A stretch of 64,000 bases of DNA from Phycisphaerae bacterium. GTDB lineage: Bacteria; Planctomycetota; Phycisphaerae; UBA1845; PWPN01. The translations under genes were made by a program, and so were the position numbers. The notes beneath the pieces were generated by a model. The model did not search any database and had not been told where the DNA came from. It saw only the letters and a program-made list of their open reading frames with translations. The stretch is from assembly GCA_035384605.1 (NCBI GenBank), contig DAOOIV010000006.1, positions 62,001 to 126,000 of the forward strand, written 5' to 3'. Below are positions 55,313-64,000 of this stretch, piece by piece; the first letter of the stretch is position 1, and the number at the start of each line of letters is the position of its first letter.

Positions 55313-56743
55313 TCAGGCGACCCCGCCCTCCTCAAGCACTCTGAATCCCATCAGGTCGCCCAGATCCTGCACCGCCTTCATGTGGTCGCCGTAGAATACC
55401 ACGCGATGCAGCAGGGTCATCACGTCGCCTTTGATGACATCAGCACCCCAGTTGAGGAAAAGCCTCCTGGCATCTGGCACGCTTTGGGCGAACTGAGTAC
55501 GACAGGCCAGCGGGCTCCTGCTCGTCTCGATGATCTTCCCCGTGCAGACCAGCATCGCGTCCAGATTGACCAGCTTGGCACAAGTCACCGGCTGGCCGAC
55601 TCGGTTCTCGACCTCCAAAGCCACGCCGCCGCGGCTGTCCGTCTGGGTTCGGATCCTGAACGGCAGCCGTTTGCCGCCCGGCCCATCCATCTTCGTCGCG
55701 GACGTGCAGTGGAAGTGAATCATGGCGTTCTTGGCCGTGTCGATCACCGGGTCGGTGATGAAGCCCGGCACACGAAATGCGTAGGCGAACAGCAACATCG
55801 TGAGCGTCGAGTCGATGTCACCCTCGCACGCCCCCACCAGCCCCAGGTCGTTGAGCTTGCTGAAGGTCAGGCAACCCCTCGGATCACCCATGCAGTGTAC
55901 GCTGCAGATCGCCTGGGCTTCCTCCTGTACCATGATGTCCTTGACCGCCAGGTACATCCGCGCCGATTCGACAATCTCCGGTCGGGTGGGCTCGACGATC
56001 TCGCGCGCAGGTCCGATCCAGTATTCCTGCGCTTCGGCTTCGGCTGCTTTGGCATCGACGGCCTTCATCGCTTCCATGATCCGCTCGTTGGGAATCGTCA
56101 CCAGTTCCGCGCCCAGCCGCTTCTTGACCTCCTCGGCCGAGCACGCGGCGGGCGTCCCGTGGGGCCAACCGACCGCCAGGATCCGCGTCCGCTTCATCCA
56201 CGCCGCCGCGCGCAGCAGCCCGGCAACCTTCTCGATCTCCCCCCAGTCGCTGGTCGGCAGGAGCACCACTCTCTTGCCCTGCTTGTGCCACTGCGGGAAG
56301 TACATCCAGCCGTGCCCGCTGAAAGGTTGTGAGAACAGCGCCGTCGGCAGGCCCACGTCTATCAGCTTGCTGAGCACCGGGGCGTCGCCGCCGTGTCCGC
56401 TGAGATGAACGATCAGCAGGGCGTCGGCGTCTTTCAGCTTGCCCGCCACTTGGTCCACCTCTGCCGGCGGTACCATGTCGCCGCCGATGAACTTCACATC
56501 GCCGAGACGGGCCTCGATCTCTGCGAAGTACTTGTCAAACTTGGCCAGTTCCTCCGTGGGTCGAGTCAGATAGGCATCACCGGTGCGGCCGGCAAAAACC
56601 TTGTGGATTTTTGCAGGCGGCAGTTGGGGCCATGGCGGCCTCTGGGATGCGGCCTCTGCACCTGCGGACAACCGCGACGCCAACAACGCCCCTCCCACCG
56701 CGGCGGTTCCCAGCAACTCTCGTCGGGTCAAAGGATTGCTCAT
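55313..56743 (-). CDS. Tat-exported L-fucose/L-arabinose isomerase-like protein
   Basis: 476 residues from ATG 56743 (GGAGG 8 bases upstream). Twin-arginine signal LTRRELLGTAAVGGALLAS. The body reads as the fucose-isomerase-like fold: FIGGDMVPPAEVDQV, LLIVHLSGHGGD, CLTFSKLNDLGLVGACEGDID and MIHFHCTSATKMDGPGG. Classical isomerases are cytoplasmic and hexameric; this one is exported, so it may have another role. It is on the same strand as, and follows, the Hyi-like gene. Confidence 0.82.
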   Translation of the reverse strand: MSNPLTRRELLGTAAVGGALLASRLSAGAEAASQRPPWPQLPPAKIHKVFAGRTGDAYLTRPTEELAKFDKYFAEIEARLGDVKFIGGDMVPPAEVDQVAGKLKDADALLIVHLSGHGGDAPVLSKLIDVGLPTALFSQPFSGHGWMYFPQWHKQGKRVVLLPTSDWGEIEKVAGLLRAAAWMKRTRILAVGWPHGTPAACSAEEVKKRLGAELVTIPNERIMEAMKAVDAKAAEAEAQEYWIGPAREIVEPTRPEIVESARMYLAVKDIMVQEEAQAICSVHCMGDPRGCLTFSKLNDLGLVGACEGDIDSTLTMLLFAYAFRVPGFITDPVIDTAKNAMIHFHCTSATKMDGPGGKRLPFRIRTQTDSRGGVALEVENRVGQPVTCAKLVNLDAMLVCTGKIIETSRSPLACRTQFAQSVPDARRLFLNWGADVIKGDVMTLLHRVVFYGDHMKAVQDLGDLMGFRVLEEGGVA

Positions 56744-56903
56744 GCCTTGTTCCTCCGGAAGCTGATCCAACTTGCCCAATGAGACTGTCTCACCAAACAC
56801 GGCGAGTACGGTGCCTCATTATCAGGCGGTGCATTCCGAAAAGCCAGATGTATTCCACGAGCGGCTACGCCACGGGTCCGGTGGCCATGCAAACGCGCTG
56901 AGA

Positions 56904-57779
56904 TCATACGTCGCAGATTCGGAAAGCGTTTTCCAGCGCCTTGACCGGATCGCCGGCGGGCACGAACTCCTGACCTACAAATCCCTTATAACCCGTTTCC
57001 ACAATCGCCCGCATGACGGCCGGGTAGTAGATCTCCTGGGTTTCGTCGATTTCATGTCGCCCGGGGTTGCCGCCGGTGTGATAGTGCAGGATGTATTGAT
57101 GGTTCTCTCTGATCGTCCGGATGATGTCGCCTTCCATGATCTGGGCGTGATAGATGTCGTAGAGAATGCCGAATCGGGGCGAGCCGACCTGCTTGGCGAC
57201 GGCCACGCCGAAGGCCATGTTGTCGAACTGGTAATCCTTGTGGTCGATCTTGCTGTTGAGATACTCCATGCAGATGTTGACCTTCATCTTCTCGGCGAAG
57301 CCGACGACTCGCTTGACCCCGTCGACGCAGTTGCGGATGCCCTCCTCGTCGGAGATGCCGTTGCGGTTGCCCGAGAAGCAGATGACGTTGGGCATGCCGG
57401 TCTCGGCGGCCAGCTCGATGTTCTTGCGGAACTCGGCCTCGCAGCGGTCGTGGTTCTCGCGGCGGTTGAGGCAGTCAGTCAGCTTGCCGGCGCCGGGCAC
57501 CATCGCGCAGGTCAGGCCGTACTTCTTGGCCGTCGGCCAATCCTCCGGGCCGACCAGCTCGATCGACTGATAGCCGATCCGGACGCAATGACGGGCCAAC
57601 TCGTCCATCGTCATCTTGCCGTAGCACCACTTGGACACCGACTGGCGGATCCGCCCCTTGGCCGGGGCCGCAACAGCATCCTCCGCTTTGGCCAGATCAG
57701 CAGCCATCATTGCCCCGGCCGTCCCGGCGGCTACTTGACCCAAGACTGCTCTTCGTGACACGCGATCATCGGCTTGCAT
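56904..57779 (-). CDS. Tat-exported hydroxypyruvate isomerase-like TIM-barrel protein
   Basis: 291 residues from ATG 57779 (GAGGA 8 bases upstream); ATG 57794 is also possible. Twin-arginine signal VSRRAVLGQVAAGTAG. The AP-endonuclease-2-type TIM barrel has two expected catalytic/metal Glu, in CMEYLNSK and VGQEFVP, plus YDIYHAQIMEGD. It is closest to the hydroxypyruvate isomerase group. The isomerase-like gene lies 160 bases downstream. Confidence 0.88.
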   Translation of the reverse strand: MQADDRVSRRAVLGQVAAGTAGAMMAADLAKAEDAVAAPAKGRIRQSVSKWCYGKMTMDELARHCVRIGYQSIELVGPEDWPTAKKYGLTCAMVPGAGKLTDCLNRRENHDRCEAEFRKNIELAAETGMPNVICFSGNRNGISDEEGIRNCVDGVKRVVGFAEKMKVNICMEYLNSKIDHKDYQFDNMAFGVAVAKQVGSPRFGILYDIYHAQIMEGDIIRTIRENHQYILHYHTGGNPGRHEIDETQEIYYPAVMRAIVETGYKGFVGQEFVPAGDPVKALENAFRICDV

Positions 57780-57951
57780 TGTCTGTTTCCTCATGTGTCC
57801 CTGTCAGCACCTCACGACGGCCATTCTAGAGCCGATCTCGCAGAGAATCACGAAAAGCAGGACTGAAGAGGTCCATCGCAACCATCTTGTTCGTAGGAGG
57901 TTACAGAACGAAGCTATTCTTGGCCACCGATCGAGAGTGAGTTGCGAGGAT

Positions 57952-57980
57952 TTGCAGACAGGGTTTATCGGGGGTACATT
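57952..57980 (+). promoter_or_regulatory. Sigma70-like promoter for the JAMM-like pair
   Basis: TTGCAG (57952-57957), exactly 17 bases, TACATT (57975-57980). The start site would be near 57987, 14 bases before the GTG, which has GGAGG upstream. Confidence 0.6.
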
Positions 57981-58000
57981 GGCCACAGTGGGAGGGTGCC

Positions 58001-58420
58001 GTGGATCCGCTCAAAGACCCCGTAATCATCGCCGAGCTCAGCCGTGCATGGCGAGAGTCTGCGTCTAATGATCCGCAGAACCGCCATGAGGAAGGGGGGT
58101 ATATCGTGCAGAACTCAAATCTCTCATACGGTGTGCAGCGATGGCCGCGGGGTGACCAGTCCCGCATCCAGCCACCACCGTTAGAGGCGAACAATTGCTA
58201 TAATGGAAAGAGCGTGGTTGCCACTTTTCACACGCACCCGAACCCGCCCGTGGACGAGCATGGGCGAGAATGGGAGCAAGGCCCGAGCGAATCCGAGTGC
58301 CGCTGGCACCGGCGTCGGAGGCTCAGGGGGTATGTGATCAGCCGGATGCTCGTGTACGAGATTGGCGTAGAGGCGAGCGTGTCGGTGGCCGGAAAACGCG
58401 ACGAGGTACTCTTGCCATGA
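58001..58420 (+). CDS. JAMM/JAB-like (DUF4329-like) small protein
   Basis: 139 residues from GTG 58001 (GGAGG 5-6 bases upstream), no signal peptide. A metalloprotease-like set is visible: E30/E31 in HEEGGYIV, then F-H77-T-H79-P, then GPSES with S96 and E99. This recalls the E, H-x-H, S-x-x-D order of JAMM deubiquitinase-like domains, with Glu for the last Asp. The same fold closes some polymorphic toxins. The stop overlaps the next start by ATGA, so it makes a two-gene unit. Confidence 0.6.
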   Translation: MDPLKDPVIIAELSRAWRESASNDPQNRHEEGGYIVQNSNLSYGVQRWPRGDQSRIQPPPLEANNCYNGKSVVATFHTHPNPPVDEHGREWEQGPSESECRWHRRRRLRGYVISRMLVYEIGVEASVSVAGKRDEVLLP

Positions 58421-58632
58421 TCCTGCTTCTGAATCCACTTCTCGAAGGACTCGAGGCCGCTCGACGCGCAGCCCCGGACGCGATCAATCAGGACGACGAA
58501 GTGACAGTGGACGATCAAGGCGATCACTGGATCTTCGAGTTCATCCCACGCGGAGACATGCTCGGCGGCGGCGCGCGTGTTTGGATCGCCAAGGAGGGTT
58601 TTCAGGTCCTGAGGGTCGTTCGGGGGCAGTGA
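58417..58632 (+). CDS. Small partner protein (NTF2-like immunity guess)
   Basis: 71 residues, starting MILLLNPLLEGLEAARRA, translationally coupled (ATGA) to the JAMM-like gene. The second half, DHWIFEFIPRGDMLGGGA then VWIAKEGFQVLRVVRGQ, has the beta-hairpin pattern of small NTF2-fold immunity proteins. The resemblance is weak and is the main basis for the guess, together with gene order. Confidence 0.45.
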   Translation: MILLLNPLLEGLEAARRAAPDAINQDDEVTVDDQGDHWIFEFIPRGDMLGGGARVWIAKEGFQVLRVVRGQ

Positions 58633-58930
58633 GCCTCCTGGTTGCTCTGACGGATCGGAAGCGGCCGTCGAGCGAGATATGGCTTCTTGCCGAGTGCCCC
58701 ATCCCGGGTGGGGGACGGCATCGGACGCCGGAGTGCCTGCCTGAGCATCAGCCCACCTTTGCGGTCTTCGCAGCTCTGCGTGAGACTTGAACGAGGGATG
58801 AACCGCCATGACGCCATGACGCCAAGAAGACAAGCTGTCCGCGCTCAACCTTTCCGCGTCATCGGCCTGATTCACGGGGTGCCGACCAATATGTAACCCA
58901 CGGCTTTCTGCAGAGAATCGATCATCGCTC

Positions 58931-58955
58931 CCCCACCTGCAAGAAGCAGGTGGGG
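58931..58955. repeat. Perfect hairpin CCCCACCTGC-AAGAA-GCAGGTGGGG
   Basis: A 10-base-pair perfect stem with a 5-base loop in the intergenic region. No T-tract follows. Confidence 0.6.
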
Positions 58956-59011
58956 CACCCGGTGCGGTCTCAATCATCGCTCCTCTTGTGGTTCATCATC
59001 GAGCCCCCACC

Positions 59012-59040
59012 CATCCGGCTTCGCTGTGCTCCGCCGGATG
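59012..59040. repeat. Hairpin CATCCGGC/GCCGGATG
   Basis: An 8-base-pair perfect stem with a 13-base loop, extended outside by CCCA/TGGG across small bulges. Like its neighbour at 58931 it is preceded by an ATCATCG word and a run of Cs. Confidence 0.5.
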
Positions 59041-59203
59041 AATGGGCCTCCCGACCTTGGCAATTGGCGTGATTTGCGGGCCGCCCAGTGTGGTTCAATC
59101 GCCGGCTGGGGGGAGAGCCGCGGCCTTGCCTCCCCGCAAGGGGTGATAACAACCGTTCCGGACACGGGTAACGGAATGTGACACTTCAAAAAAACAAAAC
59201 AGG

Positions 59204-59232
59204 TTGCAAGATGGTGTCAGGTAGGGTATACT
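59204..59232 (+). promoter_or_regulatory. Sigma70-like promoter for the RCC1-repeat gene
   Basis: TTGCAA (59204-59209), 17 bases, TATACT (59227-59232). The start site would be near 59239, giving a leader of about 95 bases. Confidence 0.65.
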
Positions 59233-59334
59233 GCTTGACATACGGCTTACTCTGTGCGCCGGCTGGTGGGCCGGCGACACGCGGTTCATCAAATAAGGTT
59301 CCATACCGGACACTCGTTCTTCGAGGTATTAACC

Positions 59335-61947
59335 ATGCCAGGCAAGCGGTTCCGCGTCGCGAATTCCAGCTCGTTCGGTCTTACCACGATCATTTCGGCC
59401 GCGTTCCTGTTTGGATCACCCGGCATGGTCGAACCGCTCTTTGCCACCACACCCCAGCCGTTCGTGCATGGAATCGGGTACAACGGCCGCGGGCAGGTCG
59501 GGCCAGGCTCCGAGACGCTGCTGCCGAGCCCAGTTTCGTTTGGCGCCGTCAGGTCTGCTGCCGGCGGCAATCCTGGGTACACGCTGGTGGTTGGTGAGGA
59601 CATGACGGCTTGGGCTTGGGGCGACAACTACTATGGGCAGCTGGGTGACGGCACAAGCGGGTCCTATCGGGCAACGCCGGTCCGGGTTCTGAACCTGAAC
59701 GGAGTCGTATCCGTGGCAGCCGGTCTTACAAACAGTCTGGCGTTGAGGTTTGACGGCACGGTCTGGGGGTGGGGGGGAGCAAGCTCGCAGTCACCCGCTG
59801 GGACATTACCTCCTGCCTCTTATACACCGGCGCTGGTCAGTGGTGTGTCAAATGTCACGGCCATTGCGGTAGGTCGCGGCCACTATTTGGCCCTCCGGGG
59901 CGATGGGACCGTTTGGGCATGGGGACACAATTACTACGGCCAGTTGGGCCTGGGGTATGTCTCAACTGAACCCGCTTCGTTTGTGAGGACGCCTGCACAA
60001 GTGCTGTTGTTGACGGATGTCGTCGCCATTGCTGCCGGCGGTTACTACAGTCTCGCCCTCAAGAGTGATGGGACAGTGTGGGCATGGGGAGCCAACATGT
60101 CAGGTGAATTGGGCGACGGGACGACAACGGATCGATCGACGCCGGGCCAGGTTAGCGGTTGGGCAGATGTTACTGCTATCGGGGCCGGGCAGTATCATGG
60201 TCTGGCAGCTAAGCAAGACGGCACCGTCTGGGCTTGGGGAGGCAATTCATACGGCCAGTTAGGGGACGGAACGACGATCAGTCGGTTGGTGCCTGTTCAG
60301 ATGCAGGGCGTTACGAGCGCAACAGCGGTTACCGCGGGACCATACTACAGCCGGGTGCTCCGGGATGATGGAACCGTCTTGAACTGTGGCCGAAACGACG
60401 ACGGCCAACTGGGTGATGGCACGACAACCGATCGGTGGACTGTTGTTCAGGCTTCGGGGCTGGACAATGTGGCAGCGATTGTTGGCGGGTGGGGATCATG
60501 TTTCGCCATCAGCAGCGGTGGTACGCTTTGGGGCTGGGGGCGGAACAGCTATGGTCAAGTCGACGTTTTCAGATGGAAGCGATCGACATTGGCGGGTATC
60601 AGTGGGCTGACCGACGTGGTCTCGCTGGCCGCGGGTCGAGATCACAGCTTGGCTCTGAAGAGCGATGGCACGGCTTGGGCTTGGGGCGACAACTTGTATG
60701 GGCAGTTGGGTGACGGCAGTACGATCGGAAGATCCACTCCCGGCCAAGTGGCCGGTCTGACGGCTGTGGTTGCCGTGGTGCCCGGTTGGAATCACAGTCT
60801 CGGGCTCCGAAGCGATGGTACCGTCTGGGCCTGGGGGGCGAATTATGCCGGCCAATTGGGCGATGGTGCGACGACCGACCGCTATATGCCGGTTCAGGTC
60901 TCTACCCTGGCCGAGGTCACCGAGATTGCGGCGGGCAGCACCCACAGTCTGGCACTCAGAACCGACGGCACGGTGTGGGCATGGGGGCGCAACGGGTCCG
61001 GCCAACTGGGCGACGGCACGACGACGAACCGCTCAACGCCGGTTCAGGTCCCCGGCTTGACCGACGTAACGGCAATTGGCGCACGCGGCGATTACTCTGT
61101 TGCGGTCAAGAACGACGGCACGGTATGGGCGTGGGGCGACAATTCCTCCGGTCAGTTGGGCGACGGCACAACCACGGCGAGATCGACACCGGGACAGGTC
61201 GCGGGCTTGTCAGACGTGGACAGGATTGCCGTTGGCAGAGCGCACGTTCTGGCAGTGAAAGACGATGGTACGGTGTGGGCGTGGGGATCCAACGGTTCCG
61301 GCCAGTTGGGCGATGGGACCACCACCAATCGGCTGAGCCCTGTGGAGGTTGTGGGGCTCGTGAATCCAGCAGCGATTTCCGCCGGAGATTATCACAGTCT
61401 GGCCTGCACGAGTGACGGCACGGCCTGGGCCTGGGGGAGCATCGGGCAATTGTGCGGGGGAACCAACACCAAGACACCGACTCAGGTCGTCGGCATGGAC
61501 AACGTGGCACTTATTGCGGCGGGGTCTTCCTACAGCCTGTTCGCAGGCACATCGGTTGAGACGGGCCCACCCCAGGTGGCCGGCACCTGGCCTGCGGCCG
61601 ACGCGACCGAGCATGTCGTCACTCACATTGTGGTCACCTTCACCGAACCCGTGACCAACGTCACGGCCGATGACCTGATTCTGTCCACCGGGTCGGTGAC
61701 ATCGGTCAGCGGCAGTGGACCGTACGTGGTTGAAGTGACCGGCGCAACCGGCACGGTAACCGCGACACTTGACGGCGACATTGTCGACACGCCCGGTAAC
61801 GACTTGGCGGCCTACCAGTGGCAGTTCACCGTGCCAGCAAACCTGCCGCCGACGATCCTCGGGTTGCTCCGGGCTCTGCGCCGAACACCGGCCCGGTCGA
61901 GATTTCTTATCTGGTCGGCGCCAACTTTCAGACCGGGGCGACGGTGA
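59335..61947 (+). CDS. RCC1-repeat secreted protein, first frame
   Basis: 870 codons from ATG 59335 (GAGG about 9 bases upstream). The N-terminus has a hydrophobic signal (LTTIISAAFLFGSPG). About 13-14 RCC1 repeats of roughly 52 residues follow, each with DGTVWAWG-N-x-x-GQLGDGTT and a VTAIAAG-x-x-HSLAL strand, enough for two seven-bladed propellers. Next is a Big_5/SbsA-like Ig domain (VVTHIVVTFTEPVTNV). At codon 843 (61861-61863, in CGGGTT) the frame loses sense and stops; the sensible continuation is in another frame. Confidence 0.85.
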   Translation: MPGKRFRVANSSSFGLTTIISAAFLFGSPGMVEPLFATTPQPFVHGIGYNGRGQVGPGSETLLPSPVSFGAVRSAAGGNPGYTLVVGEDMTAWAWGDNYYGQLGDGTSGSYRATPVRVLNLNGVVSVAAGLTNSLALRFDGTVWGWGGASSQSPAGTLPPASYTPALVSGVSNVTAIAVGRGHYLALRGDGTVWAWGHNYYGQLGLGYVSTEPASFVRTPAQVLLLTDVVAIAAGGYYSLALKSDGTVWAWGANMSGELGDGTTTDRSTPGQVSGWADVTAIGAGQYHGLAAKQDGTVWAWGGNSYGQLGDGTTISRLVPVQMQGVTSATAVTAGPYYSRVLRDDGTVLNCGRNDDGQLGDGTTTDRWTVVQASGLDNVAAIVGGWGSCFAISSGGTLWGWGRNSYGQVDVFRWKRSTLAGISGLTDVVSLAAGRDHSLALKSDGTAWAWGDNLYGQLGDGSTIGRSTPGQVAGLTAVVAVVPGWNHSLGLRSDGTVWAWGANYAGQLGDGATTDRYMPVQVSTLAEVTEIAAGSTHSLALRTDGTVWAWGRNGSGQLGDGTTTNRSTPVQVPGLTDVTAIGARGDYSVAVKNDGTVWAWGDNSSGQLGDGTTTARSTPGQVAGLSDVDRIAVGRAHVLAVKDDGTVWAWGSNGSGQLGDGTTTNRLSPVEVVGLVNPAAISAGDYHSLACTSDGTAWAWGSIGQLCGGTNTKTPTQVVGMDNVALIAAGSSYSLFAGTSVETGPPQVAGTWPAADATEHVVTHIVVTFTEPVTNVTADDLILSTGSVTSVSGSGPYVVEVTGATGTVTATLDGDIVDTPGNDLAAYQWQFTVPANLPPTILGLLRALRRTPARSRFLIWSAPTFRPGRR

Positions 61948-64000
61948 AGCTTACACGGACCGGTGAGACCGACATCGTGGCGACGAACGTGGACGTCGTC
62001 AGTAGCGCACAGATCACCTGCACGCTGGACCTCACGGACGCAAAAGTTGGGCATTGGGACGTCGTGGTCACCAATCCCGACAGCCAGTTCGCGTCGGCGG
62101 CCAAGGCTTTCGCGGTGATGAATGTCCAGCCGTTCCTGCACGCCGCGGGTGTCAATATCTATGGGAACCTTGGCCTCGCGGACGATGCCTGGTTGCCGCG
62201 GGCGGCAGTCATGGGGAACGTCAAAACGGTATCCAGCGGGACCAAGCACTGTCTTGCTCTCAAGAGCGATGGCACTGTCTGGGGATGGGGATCCAACACC
62301 TACGGCGGGCTGGGCGACGGGGCAACAATCGCCCGCTCGGCCCCTGTCCAAGCGGTGGGCTTGAGCGACATCCAAGCAATCGCAGCAGGTATCTACTACA
62401 GCCTGGCACTGAAAGCCGATGGGACGATCTGGACCTGGGGCTACAACAATTACGGCCAGTTGGGCGATGGGACTACCACCAACCATTCAGTGCCGATGCA
62501 AGTCAGCAGTCTGTCGAGTATTCAGGCCGTCGCGTGCGGCGATTCGCACTGCCTGGCCGTGAGAACCGACGGCACGGTCTGGGCCTGGGGATACAACAAC
62601 AAGGGCCAACTCGGCGACGGCACGACGACCAACCGCTCGGCACCGGTCCAGGTTTCGGGCTTGTCGGATGTTGTGGTTGTCGCGGCAGGGTCCGAGCACA
62701 GCGTGGCGGTCAAGAACGACGGCACCGTCTGGGCTTGGGGCAGCAACTCAAGCGGCCGGTTGGGTGACGGGACCACTGTGGCTTCACGCCTGACACCCGT
62801 TGCCGTCCTTGATCTGACCGGTGTAACCGCGATTGCGGCGGGAGTGTCACACAACCTGGCTCTGAAATCGGACGGAACAGTGTACGCATGGGGAAGCGGG
62901 ACGTACGGCCAATTGGGCAATGGTACCAACGTATTGTCGCGCACACCCGTTCAGGTGGGGGGTCTGACGCGCATAATCGCAATTGCAGCGGAGTCCAGTC
63001 ATAGCCTCGCGCTCGATGATGACGGAGCCGTCTGGGCATGGGGGTACAACTACTTCGGCCAACTGGGCGACGGCACGAACACCCACCGATCGACGCCGGT
63101 TCGGGTGTCGGACCTGACGCCGGCCGAGGCTATTGCGGCAGGCGGCGATGCGGATGGGGGACGCAGCTACGCGGTGGACAGAAACGGGATGTTGTGGGCA
63201 TGGGGTTATGCAGCATTTCGCGTTCTGGGAGACGGTGCCCCGGTTCAGCGTTCAACCCCGACCACGGTGTCCCGACTCGGAGATGTTGCGACGGCGACCA
63301 TAGGCCAAGGTTTCAATCTTGCGATCACGGGTGATGGTGAATGCTGGTCTTGGGGGGACAACGATTATTTGCAGCTCGGCTATGGGCCTGCGGTGCCGCA
63401 GTCAACGCCGCTACCGTCGGGCGTGGGCAACGTCACGGCTGTCGCCGGAGGAGCCTTTCACAGCCTTGCCGTCGCATCCGGCGGTGCGGTATGGGCTTGG
63501 GGGCGCAACCAGTTCGGCCAACTGGGCGACGGTACCCAGATATCGAGGGGTGGGGGGGCTCTGGTATCCGGCATGGTCGGAGTAACCGCCGTTGCCGCAG
63601 GCATGAATCACAGTCTCGCGCTCAAGGCCGATGGGACAGTCTGGGGATGGGGAGCGAACTCGTCCCGGCAGGTGCTCTGGGGCAACGAAGCAAACTACCT
63701 TACGCCGGTGCAAGTGACTGGTATGACAAACGTCATCGCTCTTGGTGCTGCCGGATTCCGAAGCATGGCGGTCAAGAGCGACGGGACCGTCTGGTACTGG
63801 GGTAACTCCGCATCCTCTGCGACTCAGATTCCTGGTCTGACAAGCGTGGTGGGAGTGGCTCTGGGCAACAGTCACAATCTTGCTCTCAAGAGTGACGGCA
63901 CTGTCTGGGCATGGGGCACCAACACATATGGGCAATTGGGCGACGGCACCACGACAAACCGATCAACGCCGGTGCAGGTTTCGGGATTGTCCGACGTGAC
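61863..64000 (+). CDS. RCC1-repeat protein, continuation in second frame (runs off window)
   Basis: Beginning VAPGSAPNTGPVEISYLVG, the frame gives an IPT/TIG domain (NFQTGATVKLTRTGETDIV) and then 12 more RCC1 repeats to the last base, with no stop. The protein, once rejoined, exceeds 1550 residues. Repeats here are as well conserved as in the first part, so decay is recent or the break is an error. One extra G in the CGGGTT run restores a single frame (PTILG joined to VAPG). Confidence 0.82.

Larger units (their letters stand above)
58633..59334. other. Intergenic region with palindromes and RCC1-gene promoter
   Basis: About 700 bases without a gene. It contains a short ATGACGCC direct repeat (about 58809-58826), two hairpins (58931-58955, 59012-59040) and the promoter at 59204-59232. 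Confidence 0.5.

Noticed and set aside
59600..64000. Regular repeats that might suggest a CRISPR or satellite array
   Set aside because: They are protein-level RCC1 repeats of about 156 bases with codon-like divergence, not identical DNA repeats with spacers.

Overview
The window is a high-GC, gene-dense bacterial chromosome segment. It most resembles Planctomycetota, probably the Phycisphaerae side of the phylum. The evidence is the mix of families: a formylglycine-type sulfatase, DUF1680/GH127, DUF4838, heparinase II/III, NPCBM-bearing glycosidases, Tat-exported Gfo/Idh/MocA proteins, dockerin-like D-x-D-G-D-V-D C-termini, lipid A genes (lpxD, lpxI) and a coaE-rho pair. This is a family-content judgement; there is no rRNA or other marker gene in the window.

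Layout. 1-1864 (-): a coupled trio of an unknown protein, a lipoprotein and a secreted protein cut by the window edge. 2448-9488: polysaccharide genes (DUF4838, GH127, Tat Gfo/Idh, phosphodiester glycosidase). 9572-16413: a PLP enzyme, a secreted metzincin lipoprotein, a purple-acid-phosphatase-like secreted protein with dockerin repeats, and a PilT-like ATPase. 16519-20309: polX diverging from an lpxD-lpxI operon. 20955-25379: ADP-ribosylglycohydrolase, two Hsp20 chaperones, a PGPGW membrane protein and TerC. 25538-31596 (-): a tightly coupled four-gene carbohydrate operon (alpha-galactosidase-like/NPCBM, PIG-L deacetylase, GT4, GH100-like). 31785-35558: sulfatase, a small lipoprotein, a ComEA-like HhH protein and a GH10-like protein lacking both catalytic glutamates. 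35785-37805: promoter, TPP riboswitch and thiC. 37854-45094 (-): double alpha/beta hydrolase, heparinase II/III, polysaccharide deacetylase and methyltransferase. 45293-48476: a frameshifted small membrane protein, an MMPL transporter and a VOC protein. 48652-51316: promoter, long structured leader, coaE and rho. 51556-57779: Tat Gfo/Idh, an orphan UPF0175 antitoxin, a secreted ADP-ribosylglycohydrolase, a Tat fucose-isomerase-like protein and a Tat hydroxypyruvate-isomerase-like protein. 58001-58632: a small JAMM-like/partner gene pair. 59335-64000: a giant RCC1-repeat protein with one frameshift that runs off the window.

The unifying theme is scavenging and remodelling of sulfated or acylated polysaccharides by exported enzymes, set between housekeeping genes. 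Outside the genes the most notable items are a three-copy dispersed repeat (2086, 22284, 48474) whose 5' end is a terminator-like hairpin starting at a gene's stop codon in two copies, a structured leader before coaE-rho, several sigma70-like promoters (TTGCAN-17-TATANT type), and a number of intergenic palindromes. No tRNA, rRNA, CRISPR array or transposase was seen.
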